Assembly: GCA_037349105.1 (NCBI GenBank)
Contig: JAYJMM010000024.1
Coordinates: 1,116,001 to 1,180,000, forward strand
Source of the DNA: Limnomonas spitsbergensis
Taxonomy: Eukaryota; Chlorophyta; Chlorophyceae; Chlamydomonadales
Length of the DNA stretch: 64,000 nt
Reading direction: 5' to 3'
Each line of letters starts with the position of its first letter. Position 1 is the first letter of the stretch. The notes beneath the pieces were generated by a model, which saw only the letters and a list, made by a program, of their open reading frames with translations, searched no databases and had not been told where the DNA came from. Shown piece by piece: positions 11,245 to 21,927 of the stretch. Made by a program: the position numbers and the translations under genes.

Positions 11245-11487
11245 TGTCGCACCATAAAGCAGTAAACGTGCCAATATGGTAAATACCGTGAACTCCGGTA
11301 AAGGCGCCTTAGAGAAGTGTCCTTCTACTCATAAACACGGTACATTACCGTACACACAGACTCCTTGTACTTCAGACAAGAGCTGTTAACTGGCTACTGT
11401 AAGGTTCGGCCCTAGCAGGAAGTCTCTCTGCCTAGGGGTAATGTCTGGGTGTCCCTGTCTTGTGGGTACCGCCCCTACTACTTCACT
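11245..11487. repeat. Split direct repeat A, outer copy
   Basis: 243 bp from tgtcgcaccataaagcagta to ctactacttcact; matches 12128-12370. It forms the left end of the element in window orientation. Confidence 0.85.
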
Positions 11488-11488
11488 T

Positions 11489-12125
11489 CTGAGAGCGGGG
11501 ATGCTCGGGGTTGCGAAGGAACGGCGACGGAGGTGACTTTGTCCGTGGGTTTTGTCGCCGGGCGGACTCAGCTGGAAGCTGGTACGCCGAGAGCTCCTGG
11601 TCGGCTTTGCGCCTCCTGGTCTATTTAGGTGAATATCTGCTTGGGACTGCTTGCCTGATTAGTCGTCTCCGATGGACGAGTAGTCAGGGATCGGCACCGT
11701 AGGTCGCGTGCTCTTCAGGGCGAGCTCCGTAGATCGCGTCGGCTGGGGATGACCAGTGATCTGGATGGGGCTCGCTTGTCACTTGCTTATGCTATCACCA
11801 CTTTCCGTGGTGCTAGACTTGACTGAAGCGTAAGGTACTGACTTAGTGGCGAGCAAGGGCTAGTATCCGTGAGAGCTAGGCCTATACTCTTTACACCAGA
11901 GGCCTGTCCTTCAAAAGGGACAAAAGTAGTAGCTTAGGCAATTGCCGGGATACAGGGACCCGGCAGGCCCAATTCAGAGTACAGATTATGCTAAATCACC
12001 CTGCGTAAGCGGGTTTCTAGGTCTCAGTTCAAATCCGGAGACTCCGCAGATAAGCTGCGGAGGCTCCGCGGCCGCTAACTGCGGTCTAAACGGTTCTGTC
12101 ACGTATACGGTAATATACTGTGACA
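11489..12125. repeat. Split direct repeat B, inner copy
   Basis: 637 bp from ctgagagcggggatgctcgg to tactgtgaca; matches 19357-19993. The main difference noticed is A/G near the right end (taatatac against tagtatac). It holds a short open frame (11511-11702) that is also present in the second copy; probably not a gene. Confidence 0.85.
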
Positions 12126-12127
12126 GC

Positions 12128-12370
12128 TGTCGCACCATAAAGCAGTAAACGTGCCAATATGGTAAATACCGTGAACTCCGGTAAAGGCGCCTTAGAGAAG
12201 TGTCCTTCTACTCATAAACACGGTACATTACCGTACACACAGACTCCTTGTACTTCAGACAAGAGCTGTTAACTGGCTACTGTAAGGTTCGGCCCTAGCA
12301 GGAAGTCTCTCTGCCTAGGGGTAATGTCTGGGTGTCCCTGTCTTGTGGGTACCGCCCCTACTACTTCACT
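12128..12370. repeat. Split direct repeat A, inner copy
   Basis: 243-bp copy of 11245-11487. It is separated from the end of repeat B by two bases, forming the near-palindromic junction tgtgacagctgtcgca. Confidence 0.85.
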
Positions 12371-13654
12371 CGCCCCCCGCTCCTCAGCGTTAAGCCTAAA
12401 GGGCATGCGCTGGGAGCCGGAAAAAGGGGTCGGTACTAAAAGAAAGAAACTTCTGGCAATATGTACACCTCAGAAGATCAAAATATCAAAGCAAATCTGC
12501 CTGGTTCAGGCCGTCCCCCGCATCTGCCTGGTTCAGGCTATATACACACATCAGCCTGGTTCAGGCTGTTTTCAAAGCAAAATCTGTACGCCCAGAACTT
12601 GTCAGTTCCCTAACACTGAAGCCTCCTAAACATCTGACTGCAATCCAGCCAGTCGGTAAAAAAATCCCCTGAAGAAAATCCACTGCAGGAAATGTGCTGC
12701 AGGACATCCACACAAGGAAATTCATCAAAGAAAAAATTCACTGAAACCCGTGGCGGACCCTAGGTCCACCCACGGTTCTGCACACTTGACAAAGGCCTCT
12801 GGGACCCTGATCTCTCTCCGGCCTGATCGGGGCACACAGAATCCGGTACCGTCACCAGTGTCATGCTTGGTTGCAGGCAATAAAGGGTCAGAACCCATCA
12901 GAAATCCTCAGCAACCATCAGAAAGCATCAGAAACCATCAGAAATCATCAGAAACCATCAGAAAATCACCAGAAATCATCAGAAACCATCAGAAATCAGA
13001 ATCTTTAAACTTCTGGAAAATATGTACGCAGAAGCTCAAATCGTCTTAGCAAATCTGCCTGGTTCAGGCCTTCTTCAATCAGAACTAAAAAAAATCCACC
13101 GAGTCTCAGCTGAAGCGCAATGCGCAGAATCCTACAAATCCAGGCTGTTCAGCCCACTACCGGCTAGCAAACAGAGAAATTTTCAAAGTTATCAGGTCAA
13201 GCTAAGAACAACCGCTGCTCTCGCCCCACTGCGCCATAGCCGCCTGGTCTTCAATGGCCACAGGAAATGTGCGCCGTAGCAGCGTGATCCGCCCCCTGCT
13301 GTGTTATCATCGCCCGAGTTGACTAATTCTCCTCGCTCATCATCTTCATAACATATGTACTACCGTAGCCTTGCTGCTACGGTGTTTGAGAAACAAATTT
13401 TCACTATGTTGCTGCGATAGCTTTAACTCCAATCCTGCATCTTCCGTCTTCGGTCCGCTGGCTGCCGGCCCACTGCCTGCCGGGTACTAGGACAAGCCGC
13501 GCTGCGTCTGCATTTTCTGCTCTGTAGGCGCCTGCCCGCTCCTAGCCAGTTACGGCGTGGGTAACGTCACGTGCTCAGCGGCCTTGCCGCTCTGGGCTCG
13601 GCCTCAGGTCTCGGTAAGCTCCGCAAGGGCTGACTCCTCCTCTTTGTTGGAAGC
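12371..13654. other. Non-coding 3' part of the retroelement
   Basis: Between the gag-like ORFs and repeat A. It contains a short run of catcagaaaccatcagaaat repeats (about 12895-13005) and repeated gcctggttcaggc blocks (12500-12570, 13055). No reading frame with reverse-transcriptase or recombinase motifs was found on either strand. Confidence 0.5.
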
Positions 13655-16600
13655 CTAGCGCCACCTTGGCCCATCTATGGACCGCTCGCTGGGTGACATT
13701 GGCTTCTCTTCATCCAAGGAATATCTTTCTCCAAAAAGTCTCTCCCTCCAAGAAGCCTCTCGCGCCTCCTCCTCCTCATCCGCCTCTTCCTCCTCTTCCG
13801 TTTCATTATCCTCTTCTGCCTCTTCCATCTCATTCTCCTCTTCTGCCGCATGCCTGTGATCTGTGACCAACAGGTCCCCCATTTCCAGGGCGAACTTCTC
13901 CCACAGCACCACCTGCTGCGTCAGCACAGTGATCTGCTCCTCATCGGTCATGCACAAGTACCCTGGCACAGTGATCACGAACTTGCTCAGCTTGACCCTG
14001 GTGGCCACTGGCAGCCCTTCATAGAACATGTGCGAGACCGAGTGCCTTCTGCCAAAGTAGTCCACTGCATCCCTGGAGATATGTAGCAACTCTGCTGTGG
14101 ACAGGACTCTGTGCGCAAACGCCTCTACTGTCTCCTCTGGCTTGACCTCTGGATCCAAAGTGGTCTTGACTCCCAGCTTGATGTTGGTGATCGCGGATCT
14201 CTCATCCGAGGTCGGCTTTCCCACTTCCGCCTGAACCACCTTGATCCACAAAGTGAGCAGCGAGGCCTCGCAACACTGCTCCTCTGCTGGGGCGATCCAC
14301 TGCTGCCTGATCCGTTCCACTTCTCTGGCAATTCTGTTTCCTGCATGGGGCGCCGACCTGATGGCTGCCATCAGCGGCCCCACGCTAGCTGGCTTGCTGT
14401 CCCAAAGCTTGACCAGCGACTTGATCAGCAGTGTCATAGCTGACGGCGACTGGCACGATCCAGCTATTTCTCCGGCCACCACAGCCAGCGCTGGCTGGTC
14501 ATCTGACATTGCCAGCCTATTGTGCGATCCCCAGTATCCACACGCCTGGCAATATTTCCTGGCTGCAACTGCGCCTGGGTGCGACATATCCAGGACTGGC
14601 ACGTTGCCTTGGATGGCTGGGATCTTGGTGACCTTGGCCACCCCTGTCAGCTGCAGGACCATCTGTTGCTGCAGCTGCAGGGTCACTCTCGCCTGCTCCC
14701 TGTCGATTCTCTTCATTTCTTGGTCGCTGGACTCCTGCCTGGTTCTTGGCCTGCGCCTGTCCGCTCCCCTTGGCTCTGAATCCGCTGATTCTGAGCGCGA
14801 TCCATATCCACCTCCTCTGCCTCCTGATGGACTGCGACCTGGATAGTATCTGTCGAATCTGTTGTCATCGTCCTCCCGATCTTCCCGTGATGGCTGTCTG
14901 CCTGCTCTTCCTGCGGAGCTTCTACTCCCGTCGCGCGGCTGCCTCCCGGTCTCACTTCTGCCTGGTCTGTCGCCCGACCCGGGCCTCCAAGGATGTGCTC
15001 TTCCCGGTCCTGCCTGCCCTCTGGGCGGCTCCTGGCTTTGCCGATCCTGCTGTGCTCCCCTGCTGCATTCATCTGTTCCCCTGGGCGGCTCCTGGCCTTG
15101 CCGATTTGGCTGTTCCCAGCTGTCTGCCTGCCCTCTGGGCGGCTCCTGGCTTTGCCGATTTGGCTGTTCCCTGCTGTCTGCCTGCCCCCTGGGCGGCTCC
15201 TGGCTTTGCCGGTACTGCTGTTCTTCACCGCTTGCTTGCCCCCTGGGCTGCCCTTGATTCTGCCTTCCTGGCTGCGTCCCTCCTGTGTAATTCCTGGCGT
15301 AGGAATCAGATTGCGTTTCCCCTCTGGTTTCCTGCCTTCTTGGTCCACTGCTGCACACACTGCCTGCAGGCTCGTCCTGTTGTGTTCCTCTTGCTGCGCC
15401 CTCTTGCCTTTTCCTCAGGAACTCCTCGATGTAATCCACCTGGGTTTCCTGGCATGTGTTCTCTTTGTCCTCGATTATGCGCAGGAGTGCATAAGACTCT
15501 TGCCTGTTTGCTCTGCGCGTTGCTACGCCTTGCTCAGCCATCCTGGCCAGCGATCGGCTAGTCAACTCCGCCCTTTCGCTGGCGGCTGGGCTACTGGCCC
15601 TGGGCTCTTCCCTGCCCCTTGGCCGCCCCCTGAGGCTTGGCTCGCTGCTGACCTCAAAAACCTCAGATCTGAGTGTTGGGGTTGGCGCGGTTCTTGCTTG
15701 CTGCTGCCACCTTTGGACTTCCCTGAGCTCCTCAGGCCGCTGCACCGCTGTTTCAAATCCTTCCCATGCCTGGTCCTCCTCATCTTCTGGCTCGGATCCC
15801 GGTTCCACCTGATTTCCTGTTACCTCATTGCACCACTCATCTGCGAAGGCCTTAACAGCCAGGGCTGCTTCGCGTCCAGCCCTTCCCTTGGATACCTGTC
15901 CAAGGGCGCTTAACAGCGTCGCCCTGTCCTGCCCGGTGTGGGAAATACCCATCATGGCTTTTGTTGCCCATCCTTGCAGATGATGGGCCCTGAACTCCTC
16001 GATGGCTGTGACTTGATCCTGGAGCTGCGCGAATGTCCTGGAGTACACTTCCTTCCACAGGTTTGTTGCCCACTGCAAAAGTCCTGCCCAACCGAATGGC
16101 TGCATCTGCTTCTCTGGCTCCCCTTCGCCGCTCACCACATCCATGGCCCTGGAGCGCTCTGGCTCTCTAGGTCTGGTATCCTGCGCCTGTGCTGTACCTT
16201 GATAAAATCCGCGCAGGATTTCCTTGTGGCTGCCGCCTGCTCGCATCTGGCTGCTAGATCCCTCCTTGGGTGTCTGCACAGGTCTGCCCACACTGGGCGT
16301 AAACTTGGACAGCGGCGTCCCGTAAACTGTGGATCCCGCCCCTCTTTGAACCGGCACCCTGCGTGGTCGCATTGGCTGCCTTGGGCGCAGCCCTGTCACT
16401 GGCTGCCGCCCCTTCTCTTCTTGTATCGGATCAGGCAGCTCTTCCTCAGATATTAGGTCAGCCCACGGCTTTCCCACCGGTACAGCTGACTTTTCCTGTG
16501 GTTCTTTGCTGCTCTGCGGGGCCTGCCTGGTCACAGCAGGCTTGATCTCAGCTCCCTCGCGCTTGATCTCTGCATCACTGGCCTCAGCCGGGTCCTCACC

Positions 16601-17044
16601 CGGCTCCAGCCCCCTCTGGATGTTGGCATCCATGAGGTGCTCACATGCACTGTCGCTGTGCTCGCACTCGAACCCGCAGAACATGCATACTCTTCCGGGG
16701 TAATACCTCATGGCCTGACGCATGGCATTGCGGGTGTCCATCTGCTGCTGGCGGTCACCTGTTGCGCACTCCTCCCAGAGCCTGGCCAGCTCCACATCTG
16801 CAGGCACCGCAGCATGGATTGCTACCAGGCACACATTCCTGCTGCTGCTGATGTCCACGTGTGCTGGCACCGGAGACCTGCTGCTCCTAGCTGCTTCCAC
16901 GTTACTGTCAGCTGCCTTGCCTGCCATTGCCTGGCTGGACTTGCTGCAGCCGTCAGGGCCCAGACTCAGGCTAGGGCTGGCTTGACCCACTGGCCCACAC
17001 GGCTCTGCTGAGCGGAAGCCCTCCTGCCTGGGCAATCTGGGCAT
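13655..17044 (-). CDS. Gag-like protein of the retroelement (ORF2)
   Basis: An uninterrupted 1129-codon frame. The N-terminal third has a Cys/His cluster (CMFCGFECEHSDSACEH). The middle is a disordered Arg/Gln/Pro-rich stretch with repeats of QEPPRGQADSREQPNRQ type. The C-terminal third has a Cys/His motif (CQACGYWGSH) and a helical region (ETVEAFAHRVLSTAELL) that resembles a capsid domain. It ends in a long Glu-rich run. The function, packaging element RNA, is inferred from position and composition. The segment QPFGWAGLLQWATNLWKEVY recurs in altered form in ORF1. ORF1 and ORF2 overlap by 79 bases in different frames. Confidence 0.6.
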   Translation of the reverse strand: MPRLPRQEGFRSAEPCGPVGQASPSLSLGPDGCSKSSQAMAGKAADSNVEAARSSRSPVPAHVDISSSRNVCLVAIHAAVPADVELARLWEECATGDRQQQMDTRNAMRQAMRYYPGRVCMFCGFECEHSDSACEHLMDANIQRGLEPGEDPAEASDAEIKREGAEIKPAVTRQAPQSSKEPQEKSAVPVGKPWADLISEEELPDPIQEEKGRQPVTGLRPRQPMRPRRVPVQRGAGSTVYGTPLSKFTPSVGRPVQTPKEGSSSQMRAGGSHKEILRGFYQGTAQAQDTRPREPERSRAMDVVSGEGEPEKQMQPFGWAGLLQWATNLWKEVYSRTFAQLQDQVTAIEEFRAHHLQGWATKAMMGISHTGQDRATLLSALGQVSKGRAGREAALAVKAFADEWCNEVTGNQVEPGSEPEDEEDQAWEGFETAVQRPEELREVQRWQQQARTAPTPTLRSEVFEVSSEPSLRGRPRGREEPRASSPAASERAELTSRSLARMAEQGVATRRANRQESYALLRIIEDKENTCQETQVDYIEEFLRKRQEGAARGTQQDEPAGSVCSSGPRRQETRGETQSDSYARNYTGGTQPGRQNQGQPRGQASGEEQQYRQSQEPPRGQADSREQPNRQSQEPPRGQADSWEQPNRQGQEPPRGTDECSRGAQQDRQSQEPPRGQAGPGRAHPWRPGSGDRPGRSETGRQPRDGSRSSAGRAGRQPSREDREDDDNRFDRYYPGRSPSGGRGGGYGSRSESADSEPRGADRRRPRTRQESSDQEMKRIDREQARVTLQLQQQMVLQLTGVAKVTKIPAIQGNVPVLDMSHPGAVAARKYCQACGYWGSHNRLAMSDDQPALAVVAGEIAGSCQSPSAMTLLIKSLVKLWDSKPASVGPLMAAIRSAPHAGNRIAREVERIRQQWIAPAEEQCCEASLLTLWIKVVQAEVGKPTSDERSAITNIKLGVKTTLDPEVKPEETVEAFAHRVLSTAELLHISRDAVDYFGRRHSVSHMFYEGLPVATRVKLSKFVITVPGYLCMTDEEQITVLTQQVVLWEKFALEMGDLLVTDHRHAAEEENEMEEAEEDNETEEEEEADEEEEAREASWRERLFGERYSLDEEKPMSPSERSIDGPRWR

Positions 17045-18492
17045 GCACTCCTGGTGCTGCGGCGGCTGTGCCTCTTTTTCGCCTCATGGCTGGCCTGCTC
17101 AGCCCCGTGCCCCCCGGGTAGTGCCTCGTGCCATGTAACCATGGCTGTCTGCTGCAGCTGCTGCTCTTCCTCTTCCTCACCTGTAGGCAGCCGCGCCTGT
17201 AGGTTCTGTTTGGCATGTTCCAAGCAATGCTTCACCATCCTCAGCTGTCTGGTTATCCTCATCTTCACTGCTATTATTGGCTGCTTGGCCACCCACAGCT
17301 GCCTGGCCATTCCTTTAAGCTTCTGCCGGTACCAATTAACCTTTTCCCTCAGCATGGGTATGGAGATTCCCTGCTCCTCTGACCCCTCAGGATTCTCTGC
17401 CGCCTCCAGCTGTTTGCTGGCCTGCTGGGCCGCCCCTGGTTCTGATATTGGCACCTGGACCCCTCCTGGAGCTGCTGCCACTGGTGGTGTCACAGGCCCA
17501 TCCTCTTCTGGCTGGTGCATCTGCACCAGCACCGGCGCCTGCCTGTGCTCGTGGTCCCCAACCTCACTTGGGCCAACTGGTTCCTCAGCCACCTTTTGGT
17601 TCAGCTTCTGCTCCCACGGATGCAGTTGGTCCGGCTCACAGCCACCGATCCCTACAGGTGTCACAGGAACTGCCTCCATCTGTAAACACAGCCGTGATGC
17701 CTGCACCTGCAGTTGGTCTGGCTCACAGCCACCGATCCCTACAGGTGTCACAGGAACTGCCTCCATCTGCAAACACAGCCGTGACGCCTGCACCTGCAGT
17801 TGGCCTGGCTCACAGCCACCGGCCACCACAGTTTTCACAGGAACTGCCTCCTTCTGCAAACACAGCCGTGATGCCTGCACCTGCAGTTGGTCTGGCTCAC
17901 AGCCACCGGTCACTGGTTTGGGTGAAAAAGCATTCCCTATCGGAACACAGTTGATCAGGTGCAGCTGCTCGCTAGCTACCGGGCTATCCTGCCTGGGTGG
18001 GCCGGCACTCTCTGCCGTAATACAGTTGATCAGGTGCAGCTGCTCGCTAGCTACCAGGCTATCCTGCCTGGGTGGGCCGGCACTCTCTGCCGTAATACAG
18101 TTGATCAGGTGCCTGGGACTTGGCTCACTGTCACTGCTGAGGATATCAAACATGGACCAGCCGTTGGGGGACACCTGATTACCTGGCTGCTCCATACACC
18201 TGGTCAATGCCTCCAAGGGTGCGCGCTGCAGGGGCACAGCCAGACTGCTTAACCCCGCCTGCTCTGCGTCACACACACTTTTCCACACTCCAGTGGCCCA
18301 CTGCCCTAGCCTGTTCCACCCTATTGGCTGAGCCAGATCCTCCTTCCTTTTTACTGGGGGCCATTCCGCAGTGGCGGCTTTTGCTTCACCCACCGCCCGC
18401 AGATCTGCAGGTTTCCTGATCACCTGACTTCCACCACGGGGCATCGTCCCGTTCTCCTTTTGAACGCACTGCGCAGCACTTGCCACTCTCAT
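16966..18492 (-). CDS. Upstream gag-like ORF of the retroelement (ORF1)
   Basis: A 508-codon frame with the motif QPIGWNRLGQWATGVWKSVC near its start, shared with ORF2. Four tandem repeats of about 28 residues follow (GGCEPDQLQVQASRLCLQME), and two of the LHLINCITAESAGPPRQDS type. The C-terminal third is rich in Gln/Glu/Lys and probably coiled. No catalytic motif is seen. It overlaps ORF2 by 79 bases, so ORF2 might be reached by frameshift or re-initiation; this is untested. Confidence 0.55.
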   Translation of the reverse strand: MRVASAAQCVQKENGTMPRGGSQVIRKPADLRAVGEAKAATAEWPPVKRKEDLAQPIGWNRLGQWATGVWKSVCDAEQAGLSSLAVPLQRAPLEALTRCMEQPGNQVSPNGWSMFDILSSDSEPSPRHLINCITAESAGPPRQDSLVASEQLHLINCITAESAGPPRQDSPVASEQLHLINCVPIGNAFSPKPVTGGCEPDQLQVQASRLCLQKEAVPVKTVVAGGCEPGQLQVQASRLCLQMEAVPVTPVGIGGCEPDQLQVQASRLCLQMEAVPVTPVGIGGCEPDQLHPWEQKLNQKVAEEPVGPSEVGDHEHRQAPVLVQMHQPEEDGPVTPPVAAAPGGVQVPISEPGAAQQASKQLEAAENPEGSEEQGISIPMLREKVNWYRQKLKGMARQLWVAKQPIIAVKMRITRQLRMVKHCLEHAKQNLQARLPTGEEEEEQQLQQTAMVTWHEALPGGHGAEQASHEAKKRHSRRSTRSACPDCPGRRASAQQSRVGQWVKPALA

Positions 18493-18584
18493 CAGCCTCT
18501 TCTGCGTCGCGTATTCTGGCCCACTGCCTAGGTCTCTGCGTCCCTTTCTATTGGCTCATTGGATTAAGCTGGGTAGGCCTCGCC

Positions 18585-18785
18585 TTTCTGCTTTTCTGCT
18601 CACTAATTTTAATCTGGCGGAATCCTCCTTCGCCCTCTTTTCTGCTCGCTAATTTTAATCTGGCGGAATCCTCCTTCGCCCTTTTTTCTGCTTGCTAATT
18701 TCTAATCTGGCGGAATCCTCCTTCGCCCTTTTTTCTGCTTGCTGATTTTTAATCTGGCGGAATCCTCCTTCGCCCTTTTTAGTAC
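18585..18785. repeat. 46-47-bp tandem repeat, 4 copies
   Basis: Units carry ggcggaatcctccttcgccc, recurring at 18621, 18667, 18714 and 18761. They lie immediately upstream of ORF1 on the element's coding strand, so a promoter role is possible but not shown. Confidence 0.85.
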
Positions 18786-19330
18786 TTCCCACCTTTGCTG
18801 GCTGGGCTGCTTCTAGATGGCACACGTCCCGCGTGGATGTCTCGCGTCCTACGCGGAGGTATCCTCTTGCGTAGTGTCCGTTCAGCTCTGCGGTCCTGCG
18901 GGGATCCTTTGGTACACCCACAAAATTTCAAACCTGGATGTTCTATCCACAAGTTCACTTCTGTCAATGATGAAAGATTGGATCCACCTGATCTCAATCT
19001 GCAGTCATACAGGTAATTATCTGCTGGATAAATCCCCAGCCAGATCTTCAAGCCTCTCCTGGACTCAACACTAAGCTGCCACGCTCAATGCACAGGGAAT
19101 CAAGCTGGGTTTATAACTCCACAACGAGATCTTCGAGCTTCTCCCCAAGGCTCTTCACAGCTGGAGTTTGCAAGATCTAATTTGGCACGAAAAGCCCAAG
19201 CAGAATGCAGCGACAGAGGTGCTTTTTCAAGCTGTCCAAGGCGAACAATTCAAAAAAAATATTCCAGGTCAGACAAGCTTAGCTTCCCTCAGGGAGGAAC
19301 TCGTTGGCAAGCAGCTGATCAGGCTGCAAT

Positions 19331-19356
19331 ACCACTTTTGTCCCTTTTGAAGGACA
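19331..19356. other. 26-base inverted complement of repeat B
   Basis: accacttttgtcccttttga plus aggaca is the reverse complement, with one mismatch, of 11905-11930 and 19773-19798 inside both copies of repeat B. It abuts repeat B exactly. It recalls the internal complementary region of DIRS elements, although shorter. Confidence 0.6.
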
Positions 19357-19993
19357 CTGAGAGCGGGGATGCTCGGGGTTGCGAAGGAACGGCGACGGAG
19401 GTGACTTTGTCCGTGGGTTTTGTCGCCGGGCGGACTCAGCTGGAAGCTGGTACGCCGAGAGCTCCTGGTCGGCTTTGCGCCTCCTGGTCTATTTAGGTGA
19501 ATATCTGCTTGGGACTGCTTGCCTGATTAGTCGTCTCCGATGGACGAGTAGTCAGGGATCGGCACCGTAGGTCGCGTGCTCTTCAGGGCGAGCTCCGTAG
19601 ATCGCGTCGGCTGGGGATGACCAGTGATCTGGATGGGGCTCGCTTGTCACTTGCTTATGCTATCACCACTTTCCGTGGTGCTAGACTTGACTGAAGCGTA
19701 AGGTACTGACTTAGTGGCGAGCAAGGGCTAGTATCCGTGAGAGCTAGGCCTATACTCTTTACACCAGAGGCCTGTCCTTCAAAAGGGACAAAAGTAGTAG
19801 CTTAGGCAATTGCCGGGATACAGGGACCCGGCAGGCCCAATTCAGAGTACAGATTATGCTAAATCACCCTGCGTAAGCGGGTTTCTAGGTCTCAGTTCAA
19901 ATCCGGAGACTCCGCAGATAAGCTGCGGAGGCTCCGCGGCCGCTAACTGCGGTCTAAACGGTTCTGTCACGTATACGGTAGTATACTGTGACA
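19357..19993. repeat. Split direct repeat B, outer copy
   Basis: 637-bp copy of 11489-12125. It forms the right end of the element; flanking sequence resumes with tagtatcttcaatg. Confidence 0.85.
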
Positions 19994-21890
19994 TAGTATC
20001 TTCAATGAAATATGTAATTCCGGTGCTTGCCGTCTCATACTTGACTGTCTCACTAAGGCATCCTCCGTTCAGCAGGGTCCAGCGGGTATGCACTGTTCTA
20101 AACTAAGGCATCCTCAAGCTCACTGTCAGCCTCAGTCACTTACTAGTATTCCATCTCACAAGTCTATGGATAGATGAAATTGCCATGCTGGTAATTATGC
20201 TGTTTGCTGAGATCCTTTAGCTTCCATTACCTGTTATGGTGGTTGCGCATTCCCCAGAAAAAGTTCAATAGAGGGGAGAACGCATCATTGTTTTATCTCC
20301 GCATGCAGTGGGATAATGCTGCAAACAATAATTCGTATGGCGCAAAACGGCCGGCATCCGTTTCAAAATGTTGCGGTGAATAGCTGTACCCTTAGGAATG
20401 GTTGACCCAACTCCCAAGCGATTAAGGTTCGTCGCCTAAGGCCTGCTCTATAGCATGAAACAGTAAATTTGAAATGAAGGCGGCAGCAGTGACCCAGCAC
20501 AGAACTCCCATCGTCGCACACTCTGTACTTACAAGCCATTTGTTTAAGCAAAATTGTGATGCAGAATACTGCCCCCAATCTGCGCCAGCTGCACACTCAT
20601 CTTAGTTCACTCTCCCACGGCTAGGGCATTTGAGTGTCCGGCCTTGCAATCCCACCAACTCGAGCGAGTGATTCAGTCAATTAAAGGGAAGATGACTGCA
20701 GATAGCGCCATTCCCTCAGATCTTCTGCTAGGAACACGGTAATTGGGCAGGGCGGTACATCTCATAACACCCCTCTCCTAGCTTGCTTTGGGCTAGAGGG
20801 ACAGCAAAGGCTTGTCGGGCCTGCCAGACGCCAGGCATGATGAGGTACTTCAGGGCAGCGGTTGCAGTAAAACGGGAGCTCAAGTCGATGGAAAAAGAGA
20901 TAGGGATGGAAAGAGAAGGAAGAATATACGGCATACCCTCATAACTTGGGTTGAGGGTGCCGCAGACTCTGGTTGATGCTCTGCTGGTCGGCGGAACGAC
21001 CTGAGTGCTGCGGGCTTGAAGCTCCGGCAGCAACGGCGGCTTCCGCTCCAGTTGCTGTCCACCTCGCAGTGCTCTCGATCCACCCCAAGCTCCGCCGTAA
21101 GCGGTACCTCCCACTCCATCCACCTCTCCACCGGCGGTCCTCCTCTGCTGGCGCTCGACTGGCTGCCACAGGGCCTGTAATGGGCCCTGCGACACAGTGA
21201 CGCCTCGCTCTGCCTTGATTCAGCGCAGAAGGAGCGACGGGCTTCAGTTTGTAGTCATGCAAGACGCTTGTTGGTTCATCCAGCCCAGCCGCACTCATCT
21301 TCAGGCAATGCCGCTCCGGTCCTAAGTCCATGTTCAATAACTTCTGCGAGGATGCATTGCGCACCGAGCCAACAGGGTGCATACAGTAAGTTAACTACGC
21401 TACACCTCTGGGCCATGCTGAAATGAAGTTCGACCACGTCGGCAAACAACAAGTCAGCTGAGAAAGGCAAGGGAGAAGGCACAAGAAGAAAGGAAGGATA
21501 GCAAGTTCACCCACCAAGCAAGAAAAAGACAAAGGTCGGGCAAACCGTATTCCCTGCTCCTGAAGAGACTAGCCTTCAAAAAGCTCAACTACAAGTTGCA
21601 CGAAACCAGGGCCTCTAACCCCTGCTTGCGGGCTCTCCGACGTCCTGTCTGGTCGGGAGGAAATAGGACAGGAAGTGAGTCCAGAGTGCCGTACTCCTAC
21701 AACTTGAAGTTCCAGCAGTTCTCCAATGCTCATGCCATCCAAGACGCCTCATCAGCACGCCACACCACCCGGCCACTTCCACGTGAGTGACAAGGAACCA
21801 CATCGACACAACTTCCAGCCAAAGCCACAAGACGGCGTCACTGAACCACCCACATGCAATTCCAAAAGCCAAGCAAAATGTGTCCCTATC
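19994..21890. other. Intergenic region, no convincing gene
   Basis: It contains a 155-codon minus-strand frame (21195-20728) with no recognisable domain, and two copies of a short dispersed block (ttcagcagggtccagcgggt at about 20070; inverted at about 21370-21420). The same block occurs at about 37670 and 46980. Confidence 0.3.
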
Positions 21891-21894
21891 CGTA

Positions 21895-21927
21895 GGGTTT
21901 AGGGTTTAGGGTTTAGGGTTTAGGGTT
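21895..21927. repeat. Interstitial TTTAGGG telomere-type tract
   Basis: About four perfect TTTAGGG units and a partial one. This is the plant/green-algal telomere motif. Unrelated sequence flanks it on both sides, so it is interstitial. Confidence 0.85.

Larger units (their letters stand above)
11245..19993 (-). mobile_element. PAT/Kangaroo-like (DIRS-order) retroelement, apparently non-autonomous
   Basis: Two segments are repeated in split order. Segment A (243 bp) is at 11245-11487 and 12128-12370. Segment B (637 bp) is at 11489-12125 and 19357-19993. On the coding (minus) strand the order is B, ORFs, A, B, A, the split direct repeat arrangement of PAT-like tyrosine-recombinase retroelements, of which Kangaroo from Volvox is the known algal example. 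Copy lengths are equal and the B copies looked nearly identical, so insertion is probably recent. No target duplication is seen, as expected for this group. The only large ORFs are gag-like; reverse transcriptase, RNase H and tyrosine recombinase are not visible. Confidence 0.8.

Noticed and set aside
11489..19993. LTR retrotransposon with 637-bp LTRs
   Set aside because: The extra 243-bp repeat on both sides of the inner copy, the lack of a target duplication and of polypurine or primer sites fit split direct repeats better.
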